This document shows, piece after piece, positions 23,982 to 31,822 of a stretch of 42,837 bases of DNA. The position numbers and the translations under genes were made by a program. Under the pieces are notes generated by a model. The model saw only the letters and a list, made by a program, of their open reading frames with translations. It was not told where the DNA came from and did not search any database. Origin of the DNA: Bordetella parapertussis. Its GTDB lineage: Bacteria; Pseudomonadota; Gammaproteobacteria; Burkholderiales; SG8-41. Position 1 is the first letter of the stretch, and each line of letters starts with the position of its first letter. The stretch is taken from contig CAMDSO010000021.1 in the NCBI GenBank assembly GCA_945906935.1, forward strand, positions 1 through 42,837, read 5' to 3'.

Positions 23982-25358
23982 TTAAAGTGTTCGTGTGAGC
24001 AGATTGAGCAGTGTGCGGGCGCTGTGATTTTCAATCGTCAGTGCCATGCCGGCGATGGCATCGGTATCCAGGCTTGGATTGATGCCACGGAATTTTGCCG
24101 TGATGCCGGCCGCATTGATCGGCGCGTGTATCGAGCCGGTCGGGTTGAGGATGTCGATGCGTTCCCAACGGCCGTTGTGTTCAACCGCGACCCAGCCGGC
24201 AAAATCCTTGGGATAGAGTTTGTCGAGTGCAGGGTCGGCGACTAGTTCGATGGCTGCCGCCACGGCGGTGATCAGCGGATCGCACAGCTTGTCATTGGTG
24301 AACTGCGCCGGTAGTGCTGCGCCTTCGAGCAGTGCGACGCTGACTGCATAACGCAGGCTCATCTGGGCGTTAAGCGCTGAACTTGGCACGTAATCAAAAC
24401 CGCATTGCACATCGACGACCTTGCAGGTGCCCACCCGCACCTTGCGACCGGCATCCCACGGTGCGCCGAGTTTTTTGCGCAGGCCGAGAGCGGCGTCAAT
24501 GTAGGCGTGTGTGCTGCCGCAGCAGCAATACGGTTTGATCGAGTTGTTATCGACGTGATAAACACGTCCCAGATCACGCGTCAGTGGTGCCGCATCGGCG
24601 TGATCAGAGAAGGCTTTCAGCACGCCACCATCTTCGAATTCGTAGATGCTGGTGGGGCCGCTGAAACCGAGTTGCGCGAGCTCCGCCGCCAGCACACCGG
24701 AGTGCGCGGCCTTGCCCGGATGCAGGCGCTTGCTCATGCTGCCGTCGGCGTTAAAAGCCCACAGCCCCGCGCCCTGCGTGCCGGCGAGTCCGAGCGCCCA
24801 GGCGGTTTCTTCGGCGTTGAGTTTCAGCAGCACCGCGCAAGCGGCGGCCGCACCAAACGGGCCGACCACACCGGTCAGGTGCCAGCCGCGCAGCCGCGCC
24901 GCCGACGGGTTCAGGGCAAGGCTGGAGCGGATCATGACTTCATAGCCGGCAACGATTGCGGTCAACAGATCGCGGCCGTTGCTGTCGAGGCGTTCGGCGA
25001 CTGCCAGTGCGGCGGGGATCACCGCCGCGCCGCAATGCAGCTTGGCGTTGTGATAATCGTCGAGTTCGAAGGCATGCACCGCGACGCCGTTGACCAGTGC
25101 CGCGTCAGCGCTGCGCAGCGTGGCGCTGCCGGCATTCCAGGCGCGTGCTTCGTTGCCGTGTCCGCCGCGCTGCACCCAGCTCAGCAGCTTTTGCGTCCAC
25201 GGCGTGTTGAAGCCATAGAGCCCGGCGCCCAGAGTGTCGAGCAGCGCGATGTGCGCGACTTCGCGCGTGCGTTGCGGCAGATCGTCATATTTCAACGCCG
25301 ACACCCAGGCGGCAAGTTCGCGGGTGGGTGCGCCGACGGTGCGATGCTCGAGGCTCAT
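23982..25358 (-). CDS. MmgE/PrpD family protein
   Basis: The frame extends to 25427, but the ATG at 25358 is preferred since GGAGGAGA lies just upstream and the family N-terminus (APTRELAAWVSALKYDDLP) follows. That gives 458 residues. It shows ELDDYHNAKLHCGAAVIPA, GWHLTGVVGPFGAA and GSMSKRLHPGKAAHSG, so the His and Lys of the active site are kept. It is expected to act as a cytosolic lyase on a tricarboxylate- or methylcitrate-like acid. It shares an operon with the downstream Bug gene (15-base gap). The GntR/FCD regulator 158 bp upstream on the same strand and the divergent TcuA-like dehydrogenase suggest joint control. Confidence 0.92.
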   Translation of the reverse strand: MSLEHRTVGAPTRELAAWVSALKYDDLPQRTREVAHIALLDTLGAGLYGFNTPWTQKLLSWVQRGGHGNEARAWNAGSATLRSADAALVNGVAVHAFELDDYHNAKLHCGAAVIPAALAVAERLDSNGRDLLTAIVAGYEVMIRSSLALNPSAARLRGWHLTGVVGPFGAAAACAVLLKLNAEETAWALGLAGTQGAGLWAFNADGSMSKRLHPGKAAHSGVLAAELAQLGFSGPTSIYEFEDGGVLKAFSDHADAAPLTRDLGRVYHVDNNSIKPYCCCGSTHAYIDAALGLRKKLGAPWDAGRKVRVGTCKVVDVQCGFDYVPSSALNAQMSLRYAVSVALLEGAALPAQFTNDKLCDPLITAVAAAIELVADPALDKLYPKDFAGWVAVEHNGRWERIDILNPTGSIHAPINAAGITAKFRGINPSLDTDAIAGMALTIENHSARTLLNLLTRTL

Positions 25359-25516
25359 GCGGTGTCTCCTCCGGATTGGGCTGGACGATGACCGTCGCGT
25401 ATTCAGATCTGCGCGGTTTTGCTGCAAGCCTATTGTAAAGCGCTCCGCCGGGGAATGCTGCGCCGCGCGCTGCTGCTACGGCCTCGTCTCAAGCGAGTGC
25501 CAGAGATCTATTGCGG

Positions 25517-26209
25517 TCAGCCGGCTGGCTCCGCGTCGCGGCGCATCAGCATGAGTCGGATTTGCAGGGCAGCGCTAACATGCTGGCGCGCGGCTTTTTC
25601 TGCGGCGTCAGCGTCATGGCGTTCGATCGCCGCGACCATCGCGCTGTGTTCCTGCAGAGCTTCGGCCGGTCGTTTCGGCCAGGAGAAGGTGGTGCCGCGT
25701 AATTGCGCCAGCTCGTCCTGCAAGGAATGCAGCGTGCGCACCAGATAACGGTTGTTGGCGGCGCGATAAATGCAATCGTGCAGCTCTTTGTTGGTGGCGA
25801 GCAGGTGCGCCTCGTCGTTTTTTGCCGCCGCCTGTTCGAGCAGGATCTGTTTTAAAAACGCCACTTCGGTGGGGGAGGCGTGGCGTGCGGCCAGCGCGGC
25901 CGCCGCCCCTTCGAGTACTTCGCGGATCGCATAGAGCTCGAAAATCTGGTTGCGGCTCAATTGCGGCACTGCCAAACCGTGTTCGGTGGAGACCAGCAGG
26001 TTTTCCGAGGTTAACCGGCGCAGCGCTTCGCGCACCGGCGTGCGGCTGACTTGCAGCCACGCGGCGATGGCCTCTTCACGGATGCGTTCGCCAGGTTCGA
26101 AATATGCGGTATGCAGTGCTTTCTTGAGATCGGCATAGACGCGTTCGGCGAGCGAGATGCCGCCGTTTTTACGTGGTGCGGCGGCCGGTTTGGCGCGTGT
26201 TTTCGGCAT
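25517..26209 (-). CDS. GntR family, FCD-subfamily transcriptional regulator
   Basis: The ATG at 26209 gives 230 residues. The open frame reaches 26428, but that would run through the divergent promoter. A winged helix-turn-helix occupies about residues 15-80 (ERIREEAIAAWLQVSRTPVR, then EALRRLTSENLLV), followed by the FCD effector domain (YAIREVLEGAAAALAARHAS, and the metal/ligand residues LHDCIYRAANNRYL and HSAMVAAIERHD). FCD regulators bind small carboxylic acids and usually repress neighbouring catabolic genes. It diverges from the TcuA-like gene with an operator-like palindrome in between, and precedes the MmgE/PrpD-Bug pair on its own strand. Both sets are likely targets. Confidence 0.93.
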   Translation of the reverse strand: MPKTRAKPAAAPRKNGGISLAERVYADLKKALHTAYFEPGERIREEAIAAWLQVSRTPVREALRRLTSENLLVSTEHGLAVPQLSRNQIFELYAIREVLEGAAAALAARHASPTEVAFLKQILLEQAAAKNDEAHLLATNKELHDCIYRAANNRYLVRTLHSLQDELAQLRGTTFSWPKRPAEALQEHSAMVAAIERHDADAAEKAARQHVSAALQIRLMLMRRDAEPAG

Positions 26210-26245
26210 GTCAACTTGTCTCGCAAAGGGCGGCTGGCGCCGTTC

Positions 26246-26273
26246 TTGACCTTCGATCCGGCAGCAGGATACT
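26246..26273 (+). promoter_or_regulatory. promoter of the TcuA-like gene
   Basis: TTGACC at 26246-26251 and GATACT at 26268-26273 with a 16-base spacer form a reasonable sigma70 promoter. The palindrome at 26275-26284 starts right after the -10. Confidence 0.5.
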
Positions 26274-26274
26274 A

Positions 26275-26302
26275 TTGTATACAAGTGGATGCAATGCACT
26301 TG
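26275..26302. promoter_or_regulatory. GntR/FCD-type operator region
   Basis: TTGTATACAA at 26275-26284 is a perfect 10-bp palindrome fitting the T-n-GT-n(0-3)-AC-n-A pattern of FCD regulators. Next to it, CAAGTG at 26282-26287 and CACTTG at 26297-26302 form a second inverted repeat sharing three bases with the first. It lies between the divergent regulator (26209) and dehydrogenase (26347) genes and covers the likely transcription start of the latter, so repression of that gene is expected. Confidence 0.65.
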
Positions 26303-26346
26303 CGCTAGTTTGGTTTTTTCTTTCAGATCAATCACGGAGGCTGTCG

Positions 26347-27960
26347 ATGAGCCGTTTCGATGTAATCGTTGTGGGGGGCGGTAACGCCGCTTTTTCGGCC
26401 GCGGTGGCGGCACGTGAGGCCGGCGCAAAACGTGTCGTGCTGTTGGAGAAGGCGCCGCGTGATCAACGCGGTGGCAATACGCATTTCAGTGGCGCCATTT
26501 TCCGTCACGTCTTTAATAAGGCTAGCGATGTCGATCGCTTTGTTCCCGACGTAGAGGAGAAATACCCGGGTTTTCACGCCGGCGTACAGCCTTATAGCGC
26601 AGAAAATTTTCGTGATGACCTGATGCGTGTCACCGAAGGTCGCACCGATCCGATGCTGTCAAAGATACTGATCGACGAGTCGTGGGATGCGATGTGCTGG
26701 CTGCAGGACACTGGCCGGCATAAATTCGAATTGGCGCAGTCGGTGATGGGCATTAAGGTCGAGGGCAAGGTGAAATGGCCGGTGGGCGCCATTATCCGCA
26801 CGGTGCACGAAGGGGTCGGCCTTTCAGCGACCTGGTTCAAAACCGGCGAGAAGGTCGGCGTCGACATTCGTTACGATCATGCCGTGGTCAAACTGACGCA
26901 GGACAAGAGCGGTCGTGTCAGCGGTGTGGTGGTGCGTACGCCGAAGGGCCTGCAAACGCTGAGCGCGAACGCGGTGATCCTCGGTTGCGGCGGCTTTGAA
27001 ACCAACCCCGAATGGCGTCTGCGTTATCTGGGTAAGCCGTGGGATCACGCCAAGGTGCGCGGTTCCAACTTCAACTACGGCGACGGCCTGAAAATGGCGC
27101 TCGATATTGGCGCCATGCCGTGGGGCCACTGGAGCGGCTGCCATGCCACGCCTATTGTGGCGACGGCGCCGGATTATGGCCGTCGTGACATGACCGACAA
27201 AACCAACCGTCTGTCGTATACCCAGGGCGTCATGCTCAACGTTGAGGGCGATCGTTGGGTGGATGAGGGGGCGGACTTCAACTCATACACTTATGCCAAA
27301 TACGGCGGCATGATCCTGCAGCAACCGAAGAGCTTGTCGTACCAGATTTTTGACAGCAAGGTGCTCGACTTGCTGGAGCCGCGCTACAGTTCGAGCGAAC
27401 CGTTCCGCTCGGACACGCTCGAAGGCTTGATCGATCAATTGAAGATCGACAAGAAGCAGGCGATGAAAACGCTGAATGCGTACAACGCTGCGGCCGGCTG
27501 TGGCGGTGCGTTCAATCCGGCGGTACTCGATGGTCATCGCACCGAGGGCATCGAGCCGGCGAAAACCAACTGGGCGCAGAAGCTCGACAAGCCGCCTTAT
27601 CTTTGCTGGCCGGTCACCGGTGGTATTACCTTCACTTTTGGCGGTATCAAGGTTAACGAGCAGTGCCAGGTGGTGGCGAGCGACTGGAAGCCGATGCCGG
27701 GTCTCTACGCCTGCGGTGAAATGGTCGGTGGTCTGTTCCACTACAACTACGCATTGGGCAGCGGTCTGATGTCCGGTGTGGTGTTCGGCCGTATCGCCGG
27801 ACGCGCAGCGGTTGTGACCGCGGGCAAGGCGAAGGGCCTGAAGCAAGTCAAAAGCGCGAAGAGTGCCAAGAGCATTAAGAGCGTGAAGCCGGCGAAGAGC
27901 GCAAAAGCGAAAAAACAGGTCGCACGCAAAGCTATCGCGGCCAAGGCCAAGCGGCGTTAA
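26347..27960 (+). CDS. FAD-dependent dehydrogenase resembling tricarballylate dehydrogenase, with Lys-rich tail
   Basis: The ATG at 26347 follows GGAGG and starts the FAD-binding motif MSRFDVIVVGGGNAAFSAA. The 537-residue product has the fumarate reductase/succinate dehydrogenase flavoprotein fold. Conserved parts include QRGGNTHFSGAIFRH, the VTGGITFTFGGIKVNE segment and the C-terminal FAD site GLYACGEMVGGLFHYNYALG. This is the pattern of TcuA (tricarballylate to cis-aconitate) and related 3-ketosteroid/fumarate-type enzymes. Residues 493-537 form an added tail with 15 Lys and 3 Arg, made of KSA/KSI/KSV/KPA triads like histone H1 or PhaF tails, not part of the enzyme fold. It is divergent from the GntR gene and ended by the terminator at 28004-28042. 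TcuA-type function is likely but not certain. Confidence 0.88.
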   Translation: MSRFDVIVVGGGNAAFSAAVAAREAGAKRVVLLEKAPRDQRGGNTHFSGAIFRHVFNKASDVDRFVPDVEEKYPGFHAGVQPYSAENFRDDLMRVTEGRTDPMLSKILIDESWDAMCWLQDTGRHKFELAQSVMGIKVEGKVKWPVGAIIRTVHEGVGLSATWFKTGEKVGVDIRYDHAVVKLTQDKSGRVSGVVVRTPKGLQTLSANAVILGCGGFETNPEWRLRYLGKPWDHAKVRGSNFNYGDGLKMALDIGAMPWGHWSGCHATPIVATAPDYGRRDMTDKTNRLSYTQGVMLNVEGDRWVDEGADFNSYTYAKYGGMILQQPKSLSYQIFDSKVLDLLEPRYSSSEPFRSDTLEGLIDQLKIDKKQAMKTLNAYNAAAGCGGAFNPAVLDGHRTEGIEPAKTNWAQKLDKPPYLCWPVTGGITFTFGGIKVNEQCQVVASDWKPMPGLYACGEMVGGLFHYNYALGSGLMSGVVFGRIAGRAAVVTAGKAKGLKQVKSAKSAKSIKSVKPAKSAKAKKQVARKAIAAKAKRR

Positions 27961-28003
27961 AAAAAGCGGCGGGGATGGCCCCGCAAACGATGTGGCAATC
28001 CGC

Positions 28004-28042
28004 GCCCTGATTGATGTTAAAAAATCAATCAGGGCTTTTTTT
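28004..28042 (+). terminator. intrinsic terminator
   Basis: A perfect 12-bp stem, GCCCTGATTGAT at 28004-28015 with ATCAATCAGGGC at 28024-28035, has an 8-base loop and is followed by seven T. It ends the TcuA-like transcript 44 bases after its stop codon. Confidence 0.9.
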
Positions 28043-28211
28043 GCTTCAAGTTTTGCGTGGTTTGGTCGTAACCGGAATGTATCGGCTGCAGCCTGCACTT
28101 CTGTGTGCGCAGTGCAGCAAAATTTATGGCTAATAGAGTTTTCGCACCCGAGAGACTGTTATGCTCTTCGCCATACTTAAGCAATTTTAAGTTTTGTTTT
28201 GAGGGTTTGTA

Positions 28212-29099
28212 ATGGTCGGGCAACAGGACAACATGTCGGTGCTGTTGGTGGATGTCAGCAACAGCACACGCATTTACGAAACGCTCGGTGATGAAGTCGC
28301 ATTTCGTGAAATGCGCGCCTGCCTGGACCTCTTCGAACAGGCGGTGAGCGCCCACGGCGGGCGGGTGGTGAAGACACTGGGCGACGGCATGATCTGCCTG
28401 TTCGATGACCCGTCTGCAGCGATGACCGCCGGCTGTGATATGCAGACCAGCCTCGGCGAGCGCGTCTCGCGTCAATCGCAGCATATCGGTATTCGTGTCG
28501 GCCTGCATTGCGGGCCGGTGGGTCATGATGGCGATAACGTTTATGGCGATACCCTCAAGGTCGCCACCCGCGTCACCCAGTTTGCCGCCAGCGGACAAAT
28601 CATTGCCACCGACGATCTGGTGTCCAGGCTGCCGCCACATTTGCGCAGCGTCACGCGTCGCCTCGACGCGTTTCCGGCGTTGGCACGTGGTGGAGATATC
28701 GCGGTGCATGAGGTGCTCTGGCAGGCCAGCGATGAATATACCCAGATGCCCGGGCGCCTGCAGGCGGTGCTGGCGGCGGCCGGGATTGCGCGCATGTATC
28801 TGCGGCAGGGCGGGCATGAAATGGTGGTGGTCACCACGATGACGCTAGGCCGCGACGACGGTAACGATATCGTGCTCAAGGATCGCATGGCTTCGCGCAA
28901 TCACGCCCAAATCGAGCGGCGCAAGGATAAATACGTGCTGATCGACCTCAGTTCAAACGGCACCTATGTGCGCATGGAAAACGGTGACCAGATTAAATTA
29001 CACCGCGAAGAAATGATGCTCTACGGTAGCGGCACCATCACTTTTGGTCATGCGGCCGGTAATGTTGATGAAGACGCCATCACATTCCGTATTGAATAG
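28212..29099 (+). CDS. class III nucleotidyl cyclase domain fused to FHA domain
   Basis: The 295-residue soluble protein has an N-terminal class III adenylate/guanylate cyclase homology domain (about 8-150) and a C-terminal FHA domain (about 205-290: LGRDDGNDIVLKDRMASRNH, then LIDLSSNGTYV). Metal-binding Asp14 (LLVDVSNST) and Asp58 (KTLGDGM) are present. Transition-state Arg120 is kept, but the partner Asn of the usual GDxxNxAxR motif is Lys116 (GDTLKVATR). Catalysis may be lowered or lost. The FHA domain reads phosphothreonine, so the protein could link Ser/Thr kinase signals to cyclic-nucleotide output or act as a scaffold. No kinase gene is near. GAGGG precedes the start. Confidence 0.9.
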   Translation: MVGQQDNMSVLLVDVSNSTRIYETLGDEVAFREMRACLDLFEQAVSAHGGRVVKTLGDGMICLFDDPSAAMTAGCDMQTSLGERVSRQSQHIGIRVGLHCGPVGHDGDNVYGDTLKVATRVTQFAASGQIIATDDLVSRLPPHLRSVTRRLDAFPALARGGDIAVHEVLWQASDEYTQMPGRLQAVLAAAGIARMYLRQGGHEMVVVTTMTLGRDDGNDIVLKDRMASRNHAQIERRKDKYVLIDLSSNGTYVRMENGDQIKLHREEMMLYGSGTITFGHAAGNVDEDAITFRIE

Positions 29100-29117
29100 C
29101 CGCTGCCCAAAGCCCTG

Positions 29118-30266
29118 CTAAGTGTTGGGTGGCGGTGGGGTCGTGTTGCGTACTGTGCGCGTCAAATGGCTGCTGTAGCCGAGGATGCAGGCGTTGATGA
29201 TAAACACTGGCGCCAGGCCAAACACCGAAGCCAGCGCGCCGGCCGTTACCGGCACTGCAGAATGCATCAGATGGTTGAGGGCGAAGCGGATGCCGGTGAC
29301 TTCACCCGAGCGTCCTTCCGGCGAGCGGTTATAACTCATTAATAGTGTGATCGGCTGGCCGCAGCCCAGCGCGAGGCCTATGCCCAGTGAGAGCGCCGAC
29401 AGCATCCAGATGTCGGAGGCAAACGGAAAGGCGACAAACAACGCAGCGCCTATCATCATCGATACCGAGAGCACGCTGCGCGCGGCGAAGTGCCGCGTCA
29501 GAAGCGGCAGGCTGAAACGCATGATAAAAGTGCCGGCGGCAAAGGTGCCAAGGATAGTGCCGATGCGCGAGGCCGACAGGCCGATCGAGTCGCCATAAAT
29601 CGGCAGATAGAACATATAGAGGTCCCAGCCGCTGACCACCAGCGCGCTGTTGATCAGCACTTTGCGTAGCTCGGGTTGCCGCAGCAGTTCGAGTGCGTTG
29701 CCGCCGGCCTGATCGGCTTTGGGCAGTTTGAAATCGCGCAGCGGACGGTAGAGCAGCAGGGTCACCAGCGGAATGAGGGTGGTTATCGCAAAGCCGAGAT
29801 AAGCGGTCTGATGTCCGGCGTATTCGATGGCGTAACCGGCGAACACCGGGCCCAGCAGGCCGGAGGCCGAATAACCCATGCTCAGCGTGCTGAAATTTTT
29901 TGCGCGTTGTTCGCGCGGCCCCCACGCACCGGTCAGGTGTTGCACGGCCACGGTGTAGAACATGAACGACAGGCCGACGATGGCGGCCGAGGCATAGAGT
30001 GCGGGCAGCGACGCCCAGAACCACGGGACCAGCATGCCGGCTGCGCACAGAATGGCGCCCAACATCATCGGGCCGCGCACGCCGTAACGGTCGGTGATGC
30101 GCCCCGCATAGATGCCCAGACATAGCGGCGGAATCGAATACAGCGCGATCATCAGGCCGATGGCGAACGGCGCCGCGCCGAGCTTGATGGCAAATAACGC
30201 CATCACCACGCGGCTGCCGACCTGGCAGCCGTGAATGATGACGTTGAGGAAAGTCATCAGATACAT
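29118..30266 (-). CDS. MFS transporter
   Basis: The frame is open to 30488, but the first membrane helix (MYLMTFLNVIIHGCQVGSR) begins at the ATG at 30266, which follows TGGAA. A second ATG three codons later is also possible. The 382-residue product has about 12 hydrophobic helices and the cytoplasmic loop motif GRITDRYGVRGP between helices 2 and 3 typical of the major facilitator superfamily. Position in the membrane is inner membrane; substrate is unknown. It converges with the cyclase-FHA gene with only an 18-base gap and diverges from the TAXI gene. No operon partner is apparent, so no link to the acid-catabolism genes can be made from context alone. Confidence 0.88.
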   Translation of the reverse strand: MYLMTFLNVIIHGCQVGSRVVMALFAIKLGAAPFAIGLMIALYSIPPLCLGIYAGRITDRYGVRGPMMLGAILCAAGMLVPWFWASLPALYASAAIVGLSFMFYTVAVQHLTGAWGPREQRAKNFSTLSMGYSASGLLGPVFAGYAIEYAGHQTAYLGFAITTLIPLVTLLLYRPLRDFKLPKADQAGGNALELLRQPELRKVLINSALVVSGWDLYMFYLPIYGDSIGLSASRIGTILGTFAAGTFIMRFSLPLLTRHFAARSVLSVSMMIGAALFVAFPFASDIWMLSALSLGIGLALGCGQPITLLMSYNRSPEGRSGEVTGIRFALNHLMHSAVPVTAGALASVFGLAPVFIINACILGYSSHLTRTVRNTTPPPPNT

Positions 30267-30430
30267 AGGGTTCCAGCAAGAATATTGAGCACACCGCGCC
30301 AAGTAGAGGTGTGCGCTGCGCACTCTTCTTGTATCATGGATCAGCTGCGATGAGTTCGCGGCGAGCAGTGATTTTCCTGCGATCCACAGTTGGCGGTAAG
30401 CATAACCAGGACATTTCCCGGGGGGGCGTA

Positions 30431-31783
30431 ATGACTGAAGAAGCGAAGCGGCGTTTATTCCGTATGCCGCAGGGGGAGGCCATTTCATGGCGCGATCTGT
30501 TTTTTGCCTGGTGGCCGGCGCTGCTGTTCGCCGTCCTCGGTTTCGCCGTGGCGGCGATGTTTATCAAGCCTGCACCGCCTGATCGCGTGGTGATCGCCAC
30601 CGGTGCGATGGACGGTGCGTATTATCATTTTGCCCGTCGTTACGCTGAAATCTTCGCTCGTTACGGCATCACCCTCGAAGTGCGCGCCACGTCGGGCTCG
30701 GTGGAGAATTTCAAGCTGCTGACCGATGAGGATGCGGGGGTGGATATCGGTTTTGTCCAGGGCGGTATCCCGGCGGCGGGTGTAGCCACCGATTTGCAAT
30801 CGATGGGAGCGATGTACTACGAGCCGTTGTGGGTTTTTTATCGGGGCGGCGAAACCATCGAGCGCCTCTCGCAGCTCAAGGGCAGGCGTCTGGCCATCGG
30901 CCCCGAGGGCAGCGGTACGCGCAAGCTTGCGATCGCATTATTGGATGCCAATGGTGTCGCCACGCCGGCTATGAAGGGCAGCGATCTGACCGGCGAGGCG
31001 GCGGCGCGGGCCCTGCGCGAGGGGCAACTAGATGCCGCTGTTTTTGTGGCCGCGGCGCAGTCGAAGGCGGTTGCCGGTTTGCTGCGCGAGCGCGACATCC
31101 GTCTGGTCAATCTGGTGCAGGCCGAGGGCTATGCCAGGCACTTTCCGTTTTTATCGGTGGTTACGCTGCCACGCGGCAGCATAGACTTGAAGCAGGACAT
31201 ACCCGCACATAATGTGAATATGGTGGCGACCACCGCCAACCTCGTGGTGCGCGATGCCTTGCATCCGGCGGTGGTCAATCTGATGGCTGCGGCGGCGAAA
31301 GAGGTGCATGCAGCGCCGAGCCTGTTTGCCGCCGAGGATAAATTTCCATCGAGCCACCATGTGGATTTCAAAATGCATCCGCATGCCGAGCGCTACTACA
31401 AAAACGGGCTGCCCTTTTTGCAGCGTTTTATGCCGTTCTGGGCGGCCACGCTGTTTGATCGGATGATGGTCTTGTTGTTGCCCTTGCTGGCCATTGTTTT
31501 GCCCCTGGTGAGGGTCTTGCCGGGCTTGTATCAGTGGCGCATCCGTTCGCGCATTTACCGCAATTACGGCGAACTGAAGTATCTGGAGTCGGATGTGGCT
31601 AACGCTGCGGATCACAGCAAGAACGCTGAATTTTATGTGCGTCTTGATGCCATCGAGGCGCATGTCAACTGCTTGCGAGTGCCGCTCGCCCACCATGAAC
31701 AACTCTATATGCTGCGCTGGCATGTTGATCTGGTGCGCACGCGCATCTCAAAACTATCCGCCCCGGTGTCGCCGGCCCGCTGA
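30431..31783 (+). CDS. TAXI-family TRAP receptor-like protein, membrane anchored at both ends
   Basis: The ATG at 30431 (after GGGGGG) is favoured. It yields 450 residues with a membrane helix at about 23-44 (LFFAWWPALLFAVLGFAVAA) instead of a cleavable signal. Next comes a TAXI-type receptor domain (VVIATGAMDGAYYHFARRYA, then IGPEGSGTRKLA). A second strongly hydrophobic segment near 340-365 (MMVLLLPLLAIVLPLVRVLP) is followed by a cytosolic basic tail of about 85 residues. Classical TAXI receptors are soluble periplasmic proteins of about 320 residues serving TRAP transporters. This one is longer and tethered, and no TRAP permease lies near, so a sensory role is possible. It diverges from the MFS gene. 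Confidence 0.88.
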   Translation: MTEEAKRRLFRMPQGEAISWRDLFFAWWPALLFAVLGFAVAAMFIKPAPPDRVVIATGAMDGAYYHFARRYAEIFARYGITLEVRATSGSVENFKLLTDEDAGVDIGFVQGGIPAAGVATDLQSMGAMYYEPLWVFYRGGETIERLSQLKGRRLAIGPEGSGTRKLAIALLDANGVATPAMKGSDLTGEAAARALREGQLDAAVFVAAAQSKAVAGLLRERDIRLVNLVQAEGYARHFPFLSVVTLPRGSIDLKQDIPAHNVNMVATTANLVVRDALHPAVVNLMAAAAKEVHAAPSLFAAEDKFPSSHHVDFKMHPHAERYYKNGLPFLQRFMPFWAATLFDRMMVLLLPLLAIVLPLVRVLPGLYQWRIRSRIYRNYGELKYLESDVANAADHSKNAEFYVRLDAIEAHVNCLRVPLAHHEQLYMLRWHVDLVRTRISKLSAPVSPAR

Positions 31784-31822
31784 ACGCAAGGTGCCGCGCT
31801 GTGGGGTGGCGGCAGCGCCTGC

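Noticed and set aside
27823-27957. Lys-rich tail as frameshift artefact
   Set aside because: Frame is the same as the enzyme and ends just before a proper terminator; codons are in-frame AAG/AAA with Ala/Ser, as in known tails.
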